In this document: piece after piece, positions 1 through 6,971 of the stretch
Numbering within the stretch: the stretch's first letter is position 1
How the letters are laid out: every line of letters starts with the position of its first letter
DNA from: an uncultured Coriobacteriaceae bacterium
GTDB taxonomy: Bacteria; Actinomycetota; Coriobacteriia; Coriobacteriales; Atopobiaceae
Reading direction: 5' to 3'
DNA: 27,442 bases
Assembly: GCA_900544655.1 (NCBI GenBank)
Contig: UQWE01000007.1
Coordinates: 1 to 27,442 of the forward strand
Position numbers and translations under genes: made by a program
The notes under the pieces: model-generated
Databases searched by the model: none
Seen by the model: only the letters and a program-made list of their open reading frames with translations
What the model was told of the DNA's origin: nothing

Positions 1-750
1 GAGGCGGTCGTCGAGGGAGGAGACGGCGACCTTGGAGCGAACGCCGGCCTCGCGGGCGATGGAGCGGACCTCGACGACGCCGTCATAAATCTCGGGGACC
101 TCGAGCTCGAAGAGGCGACGGAGGAGCTCCGGGTGGGTGCGGCTCACCACGATGGACGGGCGGGAGTGCTCGCCGCGAACGGGCTGCACGGTGGCGTTCG
201 GGTCGCGGACGTCGATGATGACGGCCTTGATGCGCTGGTTGTGACTGTAGCGCTCGCCGGCCGGACGCTCATTGCGCTCCTCCGGGTGACGCTTGCGATC
301 GAAGTGCGGGAGCTCGGCCTCGACGCCCTCGCGAATCTTGATGATCGTGAAGTCAGGCGTGGACTGGAGGACGGTGCCGGTGATGATGTCACCGACGCGG
401 GCGGAGAACTCCTCGTAGATCTGCTCGCGTGCGGCGTTACGGACGATGGCGTTGATCTCGGCCTTGGCATGCTGCGCGGCAATGCGGCTCGTGTCCTTGG
501 GCGTGACGTCGACCTCGTCGAACTCGGTGTAGTTGCCCTCCTCGTCCATCGAGTCATCCTTCGGGATGAGCTTGTAGACGTAGATCTTGCCGGTGGTGCG
601 GTCAATGGTGACCTTGGCGCCGAAGTCGAGGTGCAGGACGTTGGCGTAGCTCGCGGCGAGTGACTGCTCGAGGCGGTCGAGCAGGTAGAGCTCGTCGATG
701 TGCTTCTCCTGGCAGAGCATCATCAGGGCTTCCATCATCTCAGATGCCAT
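1..750 (-). CDS. nusA: Transcription termination/antitermination factor NusA, N-terminal 250 residues (cut by left window edge)
   Basis: NusA binds RNA polymerase and nascent RNA and modulates pausing, termination and antitermination in the cytoplasm. The visible part starts at an ATG (748-750) preceded by an AGAAAGGA ribosome site. It holds the N-terminal polymerase-binding domain (about 1-115), an S1 domain starting near residue 119 (GDIITGTV), and the conserved linker into the first KH domain (SRTHPELLRRLFELEVPE, about 203-220; then VRSIAREAG and RSKVAV). The reading frame stays open to base 1, so the rest of KH1 and KH2 lie outside the window. It follows rimP in the same direction with a 90-base gap, the usual rimP-nusA order. 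Translation initiation genes such as infB would be expected beyond the left edge (inference). Confidence 0.96.
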   Translation of the reverse strand, partial: MASEMMEALMMLCQEKHIDELYLLDRLEQSLAASYANVLHLDFGAKVTIDRTTGKIYVYKLIPKDDSMDEEGNYTEFDEVDVTPKDTSRIAAQHAKAEINAIVRNAAREQIYEEFSARVGDIITGTVLQSTPDFTIIKIREGVEAELPHFDRKRHPEERNERPAGERYSHNQRIKAVIIDVRDPNATVQPVRGEHSRPSIVVSRTHPELLRRLFELEVPEIYDGVVEVRSIAREAGVRSKVAVSSLDDRL

Positions 751-840
751 GTGCGTTCCTTTCTGGTTATCTCTCATATGGCTCTAGGCCATCCGTTTCC
801 AAACTGAGTGCGAAATTGGCAGACACGCGAACGAAAGCCG

Positions 841-1377
841 TTAGGCCTTCTGCGCCTTGCCCCTCTTGGGCTTGTCGAAGGACTTCTTCTCGCCCTTCTC
901 GAAGGTGGGCTTGATGGTGCAGCGACGCACCTCGGAGAGGGGAATCTCGACCTCGCCCTCGTCATCGACGATGACGACGGAGCCGTCACGCATGCCGACA
1001 AGCTTGCCGGAGAAACGGCGACGACCCTCGACCGCGGTCGTCGTGAGGACGACGGTCTCGCCAGCGAAACGCTCGAAGTCAGCCTCGCGGCGAAGCGGAC
1101 GATCGAGGCCCGGCGAGCTCACCTCGAGGGTGTAGGAGCCAGCGAACGGATCGAACGCGTCGAGGACCTCGGAGACCCACTCGGTCTGAGCGGCGACGTC
1201 ATCGAGCGAGATGGTGCCCCTCTCCGCGTTCTCCGGGTCATAGGCCCAGTCGATGCGGACGCGAACCGTAGGGGCCTTGGTGGCGCCAACGACCTCCACG
1301 TCAACGACGTCGATGCCATGCTGGGCGCCGGCGACCTCGAGGACCTCGAGGATTGCCGCGGCCTTGTCCTCTGCCAT
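841..1377 (-). CDS. rimP: Ribosome maturation factor RimP
   Basis: RimP helps late maturation of the 30S ribosomal subunit. The 178-residue product has the alpha/beta N-terminal domain with the family signature LEVSSPGLDRPL followed by RREADFERFAG, and a C-terminal Sm-like barrel (GKLVGMRDGSVVIVDDEGEVEIPL). It ends in a lysine-rich tail (KGEKKSFDKPKRGKAQKA). I chose the ATG at 1375-1377 because a strong AAGGAGG site sits five bases upstream; a 30-residue in-frame extension to 1467 runs through the structured leader and resembles no part of the family. Together with nusA it forms the classical rimP-nusA operon. A promoter and leader hairpins upstream are described separately. Confidence 0.95.
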   Translation of the reverse strand: MAEDKAAAILEVLEVAGAQHGIDVVDVEVVGATKAPTVRVRIDWAYDPENAERGTISLDDVAAQTEWVSEVLDAFDPFAGSYTLEVSSPGLDRPLRREADFERFAGETVVLTTTAVEGRRRFSGKLVGMRDGSVVIVDDEGEVEIPLSEVRRCTIKPTFEKGEKKSFDKPKRGKAQKA

Positions 1378-1395
1378 TTGACCCTCCTTCCTAGC

Positions 1396-1456
1396 GCGGG
1401 GCGTAAAACCCCCGCTTACACACAAAGAGATGCGGGGCGAAAACTCCACCCCACAT
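1396..1456 (-). promoter_or_regulatory. rimP-nusA mRNA leader with two competing hairpins
   Basis: In the minus-strand transcript, hairpin 1 (1430-1456) pairs ATGTGGGG with CCCCGCAT (one G-U pair). Hairpin 2 (1396-1415) pairs GCGGGG with CCCCGC and ends seven bases before the AAGGAGG ribosome site (1383-1389). The 3' arm of hairpin 1 (1432-1437) can instead pair with the 5' arm of hairpin 2 (1410-1415), so the two folds exclude each other. There is no U-run after either, so control of translation or NusA binding is more likely than simple termination; that is inference. Confidence 0.5.
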
Positions 1457-1484
1457 CCCTCAATCAAGTGCTCTTATCAGAGAT

Positions 1485-1514
1485 AGTCTAATAAACAGGC
1501 AGGTAACACGTCAA
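1485..1514 (-). promoter_or_regulatory. Probable promoter of rimP-nusA
   Basis: On the minus strand TTGACG (1509-1514) is followed after 18 bases by TAGACT (1485-1490). The match to the housekeeping sigma consensus is good for the -35 box (5/6) and fair for the -10 box (4/6). It lies just upstream of the structured leader and about 110 bases before the rimP start. Confidence 0.5.
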
Positions 1515-1577
1515 GATGCATTTTATGTGTGCAGATAAGTCACAAGTCGAGCACACAACTCGCACCCTCCTCGCAAG

Positions 1578-1609
1578 GCCTCTGCTCCGATTCTGATCGA
1601 CGGAGAGGC
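1578..1609 (-). terminator. Hairpin downstream of the PASTA gene, possible terminator
   Basis: GCCTCT and AGAGGC form a 6-bp stem, extended inside by CCG/CGG with a three-base bulge. It lies about 45 bases after the stop of the zinc-ribbon/PASTA gene. No clear T-run follows it on the minus strand, so termination is uncertain. The rest of 1515-1655 shows nothing further that I can support. Confidence 0.3.
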
Positions 1610-1655
1610 GAAACGAAACTAGCCACCGGAGCGTCCTCGCCAGGCAAAAGAGACG

Positions 1656-2225
1656 CTACTCCCCCGCCTCCGTGTCTGTCTCCTCAGCTGTTTCCGGGGC
1701 ATCGATCGCAAGCGCCGTCTCGGGGTTCTTCGCAACGTCGATGGTCACGGTCGAGCCCTTGTCGGCACGCGTGCCAACGGGTGGATTGGTCGAGATGACG
1801 CGACCGGTCAGTTGCTCGGTCGATTCCACCTCGTTCACCCCGACGTTAAAGCCCTTGTCAGAGAGGCGAGAGGTCGCCTGCTCGGAGCCAGAGCCGACGA
1901 CGTCAGGAATTGTCCTGCCGCCAATGAGCTCGGCATGATAGGCCGTGAAGAAGACCAGGCAGCAGAACACCGCGACCAGCAGAAAGCCAAGGAAAAGACG
2001 AGCGACGCGCTTGCCGGTCTCCCCTCGGGAGCGACGGCCCGCGCCCATGCCGGATAAGCCCTCGACGCTCCTGCGAGAGGCGGCGGCGAGGTCGGCGGAC
2101 GCACGCTGCTCGTGACGATTGGCCCTATGCCCCCTCTTAGCGCCAGACAAGGCGCTCCCGCAACCGGGGCAGCGAGTGGGGAGCAAACCCTCCCCAAGGT
2201 CACGACCGCAATGCGGACACTTCAT
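1656..2225 (-). CDS. Zinc-ribbon, single-pass membrane protein with one extracytoplasmic PASTA domain
   Basis: A 189-residue protein of unknown specific role. Residues 1-22 form a zinc ribbon (C3xxC6 and C19xxC22, MKCPHCG...RCPGCG). A basic linker (about 30-75) precedes one transmembrane helix (RLFLGFLLVAVFCCLVFF, about 77-96). The C-terminal part carries one PASTA domain (TIPDVVGSGSEQATSRLSDK ... GSTVTIDV) and then an acidic Glu/Thr-rich tail. PASTA domains in Gram-positive bacteria bind peptidoglycan or muropeptides, usually on Ser/Thr kinases and PBPs; this protein has neither, only a cytoplasmic zinc ribbon. The ATG at 2223-2225 has a GAGGTGAG site; the frame extends upstream through the leuS-distal hairpin, which I do not consider coding. 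It lies between leuS and rimP on the same strand. A cell-wall sensing or scaffold role is inference. Confidence 0.8.
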   Translation of the reverse strand: MKCPHCGRDLGEGLLPTRCPGCGSALSGAKRGHRANRHEQRASADLAAASRRSVEGLSGMGAGRRSRGETGKRVARLFLGFLLVAVFCCLVFFTAYHAELIGGRTIPDVVGSGSEQATSRLSDKGFNVGVNEVESTEQLTGRVISTNPPVGTRADKGSTVTIDVAKNPETALAIDAPETAEETDTEAGE

Positions 2226-2251
2226 GGCCGAACTCACCTCAAAACATGAAG

Positions 2252-2271
2252 GCGGGGCGCAAGCGCCCCGC
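2252..2271 (-). terminator. GC-rich hairpin after leuS, weak terminator
   Basis: GCGGGGCG and CGCCCCGC form a perfect 8-bp stem with a four-base loop, nine bases after the leuS stop. On the minus strand only a short TTTT follows, after a few other bases, so it may attenuate rather than stop transcription into the PASTA gene. Confidence 0.5.
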
Positions 2272-2280
2272 ATAGACGGA

Positions 2281-4845
2281 CTAATTGGCGACGACGTTGA
2301 CGAGCTTGCCGGGAACAACGACGACCTTGCGAACGGTCTTGCCCTCGATCTGGGAGGCAACGGCCTCAAGGGCGGCCTTCTCGAGGTCCTCGCGGTTGGC
2401 ATCGACGGAGACGTTCACACGGGCGCGAACCTTGCCCATAACCTGAACGGCGATCTCGACGGTGTCGGCGCGAGAGAGCTCGACGTCGAACTCCGGCCAC
2501 GGCTCGTTATAGACAGAGCCAGTGAGGTGCAGGGCCTCGTGGTAGAGCTCCTCGGCCCAGTGTGGGCAGATGGGCGCGAGGATCGCCACGATGTCATGGG
2601 CGACGCGATAGTCGAGCTCGTGGTTGCGCTCATCGGCCGGGGTCTCGATGAGGTACTTGCTCGCGGCGTTCACGATCTCCATGACCGCGGAGATGGCGGT
2701 GTTGAACTGGCCGCGATCGTAGTCGGCCGTGCAACGGGCACCAAGGCCGTTGAGCGTACGGAAGAGCTCGGCCGCCTGACCATCGAGCTTGGTGTGATCG
2801 AAGTCGCCAGCCTGGGCGCCCTCGGAGAGCTGCCATACGATCGACCAGGCGCGCTTGATAAAGCGGTTTGCACCGGCGACGGCCTTCTCGTCCCAATCGA
2901 AGTCCTTCTCGGGTGGGGCGATGAAGAGGATGACGAGACGCATGGTGTCCGCGCCGAAGGGCCCGATGACACTCGAGGGCGGCACGACGTTGCCCTTGGA
3001 CTTGGACATGGTCTCGCCGTTCTCGTCCTTGACCATGCCCTGGCAGAGCAGGTTGGTGAAGGGCTCGTCGACGTCGATCATGCCGAGGTCGCGAAGGACC
3101 TTGGTCCAGAAGCGGCTATAGAGCAGGTGGAGGATCGCGTGCTCGATGCCGCCGATGTAGTTGTCGACGGGCATCCAGCGATCAACCGACTCCTTGGAGA
3201 ACGGGAGCTCGGTATTGTGCGGATCGCAATAGCGCAGGTAGTACCAGCTGGAGCACGTAAAGGTGTCCATCGTGTCCGTGATGCGCTTCGCGGGCTTACC
3301 GCACTTGGGGCACGCCGTCTCATAGAAGGGGGCGTACTCGGCAAGGGTCTCGCCGGCACCAAGGTCGAGGTTCTCGGGCAGGGTGACCGGCAGCTGGTCA
3401 TACGGCACGGGAACGTCACCGCAGCAGTCGCAGTGGATCATCGGGATGGGGTTGCCCCAGTAGCGCTGACGGCTGATGAGCCAGTCGCGGAGACGGAACT
3501 GGACCTTCGCGCGGCCAAGGCCACGCTCGGAGAGCCAACCGAGGATGGCGTCCACCGCCTCAGAGTGCTTGCCTCCCTTGAGACCGGTGAACTCGCCGGA
3601 CTGGACGAGGTAACCCTCGGCGACCATGGCGTGGTCCCAGTCGACGGACGTGACGCGAAGCTCGCGCTCGTCCTTGAGCTCATCGTAGAGGGGGTCATCC
3701 TTCTCGCAGATGATCGGCGCGATCTCGAGGCCGTACTTCTTGGCGAAGTCGAAGTCACGCTGGTCGCCACAGGGAACGCCCATGACCGCACCAGTGCCAT
3801 AGTCCATGAGGACGTAGTCCGCGACCCAGATGGGAGCCGGGCGGCCGTTGATCGGGTTGATGACGTAGCGGCCGGTGAAGATGCCGTGCTTCTCGCGCTC
3901 AGAGCCCTGGCGCTCGACGCTGGAGACCTTCTCCGTGGCGGCCTTGAGCTCCTCGAAGGCAGCCTCGTGCTCGGTTCCGGCGACAAGCTCCGCGGCAAGC
4001 GGGCTCTCGGGCGGAAGCAGGAAGAACGAGACGCCGAAGAGGGTGTCGGCACGGGTGGTGAAGACGGTGATCTTGCGATCGGTGGGCGTCACGCCGTCCT
4101 CGGCGGCGAGGGTGAAGTCGATCTCCGCGCCCTCGGAGCGGCCGATCCAGTTGCGCTGCTGGGCCTTGACGTTCTCAGGCCAGCCCTCGAGCTTGTCGAG
4201 GTCATCAAGGAGCTCCTGCGCGTAGTCAGTGATCTTGAGGTACCACTGGGAGAGCTCGCGCTTCTCGGGCACGGAGCCACAACGCCAGCACTTGCCGTCG
4301 ACGACCTGCTCGTTGGCGAGGACCGTCTGGCACTTGGGGCACCAGTTCACCGGAGACGTGGCGCGATAGGCAAGGCCCTTCTCCCACATCTTGAGGAACA
4401 TCCACTGGCCCCACTTGTAATACTCGGGATCACAGGTGCGGACGAGACGGTCATAGTCATAGGAGAAGCCCATGCGGCGCATGGTGGCGAGGGCGTTGTC
4501 CATGTTCTGGTACGTCCACTTGCCGGCCTGGGTGTTGTGCTTGATGGCCGCGTTCTCCGCGGGAAGGCCGAAGGCGTCGAAGCCAATGGGGTGAAGCACG
4601 TCGAAGCCGCGCATGCGAGCCTGGCGAGCCATGGCATCGCCGATGGTGTAGTTGCGGGCGTGGCCCATGTGAAGGTCGCCGGAAGGGTACGGGAACATCT
4701 CCAGCACGTACTTCTTGGGCTTACTCAGATCCTCGTCGGTCTTGTAGGTGCCCTCCTCGGCCCAGACGCGCTGCCACTTCTCCTCAATGGCCTGAGCGTC
4801 ATAGGCGGGGAACTCGTGCCTATCATTAGTCTTCTCGTCGCACAT
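2281..4845 (-). CDS. leuS: Leucyl-tRNA synthetase
   Basis: Charges tRNA-Leu with leucine. The 854-residue product is full length for bacterial LeuRS. It has the class I HIGH motif as HMGH (59-62, in DLHMGHARNYT), zinc-binding CPKC...CWRC in the first insertion, the CP1 editing domain in the middle, a second cysteine cluster (CDCCGD ... CPKCGKP), and the MSKSKG catalytic loop at 613-618 (the first Lys of KMSKS is Thr here: ETMSKSKG, common in LeuRS). The C-terminal tRNA-binding domain ends VVVPGKLVNVVAN. I chose the ATG at 4843-4845, which has GGAGGG eight bases upstream; an ATG eight codons earlier overlaps that ribosome site. It stands alone behind the guaB terminator. The gene contains no TTA, CTA or TCA codon. 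Confidence 0.97.
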   Translation of the reverse strand: MCDEKTNDRHEFPAYDAQAIEEKWQRVWAEEGTYKTDEDLSKPKKYVLEMFPYPSGDLHMGHARNYTIGDAMARQARMRGFDVLHPIGFDAFGLPAENAAIKHNTQAGKWTYQNMDNALATMRRMGFSYDYDRLVRTCDPEYYKWGQWMFLKMWEKGLAYRATSPVNWCPKCQTVLANEQVVDGKCWRCGSVPEKRELSQWYLKITDYAQELLDDLDKLEGWPENVKAQQRNWIGRSEGAEIDFTLAAEDGVTPTDRKITVFTTRADTLFGVSFFLLPPESPLAAELVAGTEHEAAFEELKAATEKVSSVERQGSEREKHGIFTGRYVINPINGRPAPIWVADYVLMDYGTGAVMGVPCGDQRDFDFAKKYGLEIAPIICEKDDPLYDELKDERELRVTSVDWDHAMVAEGYLVQSGEFTGLKGGKHSEAVDAILGWLSERGLGRAKVQFRLRDWLISRQRYWGNPIPMIHCDCCGDVPVPYDQLPVTLPENLDLGAGETLAEYAPFYETACPKCGKPAKRITDTMDTFTCSSWYYLRYCDPHNTELPFSKESVDRWMPVDNYIGGIEHAILHLLYSRFWTKVLRDLGMIDVDEPFTNLLCQGMVKDENGETMSKSKGNVVPPSSVIGPFGADTMRLVILFIAPPEKDFDWDEKAVAGANRFIKRAWSIVWQLSEGAQAGDFDHTKLDGQAAELFRTLNGLGARCTADYDRGQFNTAISAVMEIVNAASKYLIETPADERNHELDYRVAHDIVAILAPICPHWAEELYHEALHLTGSVYNEPWPEFDVELSRADTVEIAVQVMGKVRARVNVSVDANREDLEKAALEAVASQIEGKTVRKVVVVPGKLVNVVAN

Positions 4846-4877
4846 CGTACGTGCCCTCCATGGATACAAGCGGATAA

Positions 4878-4894
4878 CTGCTAAATAGTAGCAG
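4878..4894 (-). other. Small leader hairpin before leuS
   Basis: On the minus strand CTGCTA and TAGCAG pair around a five-base loop (CTATT), about 30 bases before the leuS start. I found no T-box motif or leucine specifier in this 150-base leader, so this is not a T-box. Function unknown. Confidence 0.35.
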
Positions 4895-4927
4895 CTTTAC
4901 TGACAATAAGGAGATCGCAGAAAACGC

Positions 4928-4951
4928 CCGGTTATCCAAATGGTTACCCGG
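4928..4951. repeat. Imperfect 24-bp palindrome upstream of leuS, possible operator
   Basis: CCGGTTATCC and GGTTACCCGG are separated by AAAT; eight of ten positions are symmetric. The same stretch also reads as a direct repeat of GGTTA-CC 12 bases apart. It lies between the guaB terminator and leuS, where a leuS promoter must be. A protein-binding site is plausible but unproven. Confidence 0.35.
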
Positions 4952-4998
4952 TGAGCAGATCATTCTCGGCTCGAGCACCACCACGTCTCCCCACAACG

Positions 4999-5034
4999 AA
5001 AAGGCGCCGCCCCTCTACCTCGAAGGACGGCGCC
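4999..5034 (-). terminator. Rho-independent terminator of guaB
   Basis: On the minus strand GGCGCCG pairs with CGGCGCC, with further pairing inside (CCT/AGG), and is followed by TTTT. It starts about 22 bases after the guaB stop and separates guaB from leuS. Confidence 0.8.
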
Positions 5035-5056
5035 ACAGGAACGATTCTACGTTGTC

Positions 5057-6568
5057 CTAGTTATAGGACACGGACTGGGTGCGGTCCTTGAGGACGACAT
5101 CGTGAGCGCCACCCTCGACGATGGAAGTCGAGCTAACTAGCGTTAGTCGGGCCTTCTCCTGTAGCTCCTTGATGCTGTTGGCACCGCAGTTGCACATCGT
5201 GGACTTGATCTTGTAGGTGGTCATGCTGACGCCATCCTTCAGCGAACCGGCGTACGGCACGTAGGAGTCGACGCCCTCCTCGAAGGAAAGCTTCGCGGCG
5301 CCACCGAGGTCATAGCGCTGCCAGTTGCGGGCACGGGCGGAACCCTCGCCCCAGTACTCCTTCATGTACTGGCCGTTGACGTTCACGCGGTTGGTCGGGC
5401 TCTCGTCGAAGCGGGCGAAGTAGCGGCCGAGCATCATGAAGTCCGCGCCCATGGCGAGGGCGAGCGTCATGTGATAGTCATAGACGATGCCGCCGTCGGA
5501 GCAGACGGGAACGTAGATGCCGGTCTCCTCGAAGTACTCGTCACGAGCGCGGCAGACGTCGATGAGGGCAGTTGCCTGGCCACGGCCGATGCCCTTGGTC
5601 TCGCGGGTGATGCAGATGGAGCCGCCGCCGATACCGACCTTGATGAAGTCCGCGCCACACTCGGCGAGGTAGCGGAAACCCTCGGCGTCAACGACGTTAC
5701 CGGCGCCGACGATGATGTCCTCGCCGTAGTTCTCGCGAATCCAGTCAATCGTGAGCTTCTGCCACTCGGAGAAGCCCTCGGAAGAGTCGATGCAGAGGGC
5801 ATCGGCACCAGCCTCGAGAAGCAGAGGCACGCGGGTGGCGTAGTCACGGGTGTTGATGCCGGCGCCAACCATATAGCGCTTGTGAGCGTCAAGCAGCTCG
5901 TCCGGGTTGGACTTGTGGGAGTCATAGTCCTTGCGGAAGACGATGCCAACGAGGCAATCGTCGGCATTGACGATGGGAAGTGCGTTGAGCTTGTTGTCCC
6001 AAATGATGTCGTTGGCGACCTTGAGGGTCGTCTCCTCGGTGCCGACGATGAGCTGCTCGCGCGGGGTCATGAACGTGGCGACCTTGGCCTGGTGGTCATC
6101 GCGGGAGGGACGGTAGTCGCGGCTCGTGACGATACCAAGGAGCTTGCCATGGGGCGTGCCATCCTCGGTCACGGGCATGGTGGAGTGACCGGTCTGCTCC
6201 TTGAGGCGCATGACCTGCTCCATCGTCATCTCGGGCGTGAGCGTGGAGTCAGACACGACGACGCCGGCCTTGTAGTCCTTGACGGCCTTGACCATGGCGG
6301 CCTCGGCCTCGGGGGTCTGGGAGCCGTAGATGAAGCTCATGCCACCCTCGGTGGCGAGGGCGATACCCATGCGCTCGCCAGAAACGGCCTGCATGATGGA
6401 GGAGACCATGGGGATGTTCAGCGTGACCCTCGGCTCCTCGCCGGCCTTGTAGCGGCAGAGGGGCGTCTTAAGGGAGACGTTCGCCGGGATGTTCTCCGAA
6501 GAAGAATAGCCAGGTACGAGGAGGTACTCAGAGAAAGTGTGCGATTCGCCCTCGAAGAACGTTGCCAT
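5057..6568 (-). CDS. guaB: IMP dehydrogenase of the Tritrichomonas foetus type
   Basis: Oxidises IMP to XMP with NAD+, the committed step of GTP synthesis. The 503-residue protein has the (beta/alpha)8 barrel interrupted by a CBS pair (about 105-220). The catalytic loop reads GIGGGSICITRE with the nucleophile Cys319, instead of the more usual GPGSICTTR. The flap contains the catalytic pair Arg418-Tyr419 (NWQRYDLGG), which supports dehydrogenase over GMP reductase. Length, Cys319, Arg418 and Tyr419 agree exactly with the numbering known to me for the T. foetus enzyme, and many segments look near identical (MKEYWGEGS, KLSFEEGVDSYVPYAG). I chose the ATG at 6566-6568 with GGGAG upstream; the frame is open for 115 more codons, but that part reads as unlikely protein and runs through hairpins. 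It has its own terminator. Confidence 0.93.
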   Translation of the reverse strand: MATFFEGESHTFSEYLLVPGYSSSENIPANVSLKTPLCRYKAGEEPRVTLNIPMVSSIMQAVSGERMGIALATEGGMSFIYGSQTPEAEAAMVKAVKDYKAGVVVSDSTLTPEMTMEQVMRLKEQTGHSTMPVTEDGTPHGKLLGIVTSRDYRPSRDDHQAKVATFMTPREQLIVGTEETTLKVANDIIWDNKLNALPIVNADDCLVGIVFRKDYDSHKSNPDELLDAHKRYMVGAGINTRDYATRVPLLLEAGADALCIDSSEGFSEWQKLTIDWIRENYGEDIIVGAGNVVDAEGFRYLAECGADFIKVGIGGGSICITRETKGIGRGQATALIDVCRARDEYFEETGIYVPVCSDGGIVYDYHMTLALAMGADFMMLGRYFARFDESPTNRVNVNGQYMKEYWGEGSARARNWQRYDLGGAAKLSFEEGVDSYVPYAGSLKDGVSMTTYKIKSTMCNCGANSIKELQEKARLTLVSSTSIVEGGAHDVVLKDRTQSVSYN

Positions 6569-6971
6569 GTATGCTCTCCCAATCTGTCTATTGCCGCGGA
6601 CGGGAACCCGCTGGCCGTATGCCGACTCATTCTTGACAATTGTAGCGTCTGATACCGATGGCTTGCTACCACTATCTAATTCAGGGGACCTAACCTTTTG
6701 GCAGGTCGCACAATGCCCGAACGTAAGTTGCCGCCTGCCGCGCAAATTGCCACAAGCCGAGCGCACGGACAAATGCTCGGTAAGCGCCGGGAACTCAAAT
6801 ATCCTGAAAAAGGGACTATCCCTTTTCAAGTCCTTTTGCAGGTCCACGCTGCCCGAGCGGACGGGCAGGCGTCGTAAGCGCAAGCATGCAGCGCATAACG
6901 AGAGCGTGACCACACGAACGCCCGGTTAGAGCGAACGCATGGCCACGCAATGAAGCAAAGTAGCAGGGGTT
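6569..6971 (-). other. 403-base non-coding stretch between glycosyltransferase and guaB
   Basis: No convincing gene. In minus-strand order it holds a 7-bp GC hairpin (6849-6868, CTGCCCG/CGGGCAG), an AT-flanked hairpin with a U-run (6805-6828) that competes with an alternative arm (6829-6837), and a 6-bp hairpin (6757-6780, CCGAGC/GCTCGG). Closer to guaB a TACAAT box, a candidate -10, lies at the end of ACGCTACAAT about 85 bases before the start; no clear -35 accompanies it. This stretch must contain the glycosyltransferase 3' end and the guaB promoter/leader. Confidence 0.5.
6805..6837 (-). terminator. Hairpin with U-run and a competing arm
   Basis: On the minus strand TGAAAAGGGA pairs with TCCCTTTTTCA (6805-6828), giving a hairpin that ends in T5 and would also work on the other strand. 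Just upstream, AAAAGGACT (6829-6837) can pair with the same 3' arm (AGTCCCTTTT). The stem is short and AT-rich, so its strength is doubtful. It is the most likely end of the glycosyltransferase transcript. Confidence 0.45.

Noticed and set aside
2119..4884. A 921-residue open frame on the plus strand opposite leuS
   Set aside because: It mirrors leuS in the same codon register and is explained by missing TTA/CTA/TCA codons. The product is Asp/Val/Gly/Leu-rich with no recognisable domain.
4846..5056. T-box before leuS
   Set aside because: No GGAAGAGTA-like element, no leucine specifier context, no T-box sequence, and too short between terminator and start.
5057..6568. GMP reductase instead of IMP dehydrogenase
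   Set aside because: The Arg418-Tyr419 flap pair and the match to T. foetus IMPDH favour the dehydrogenase.
6569..6913. 115-codon upstream extension of the guaB frame
   Set aside because: It crosses hairpins and has Arg/Cys-rich composition; the ATG at 6568 has a ribosome site and gives exactly the family length.
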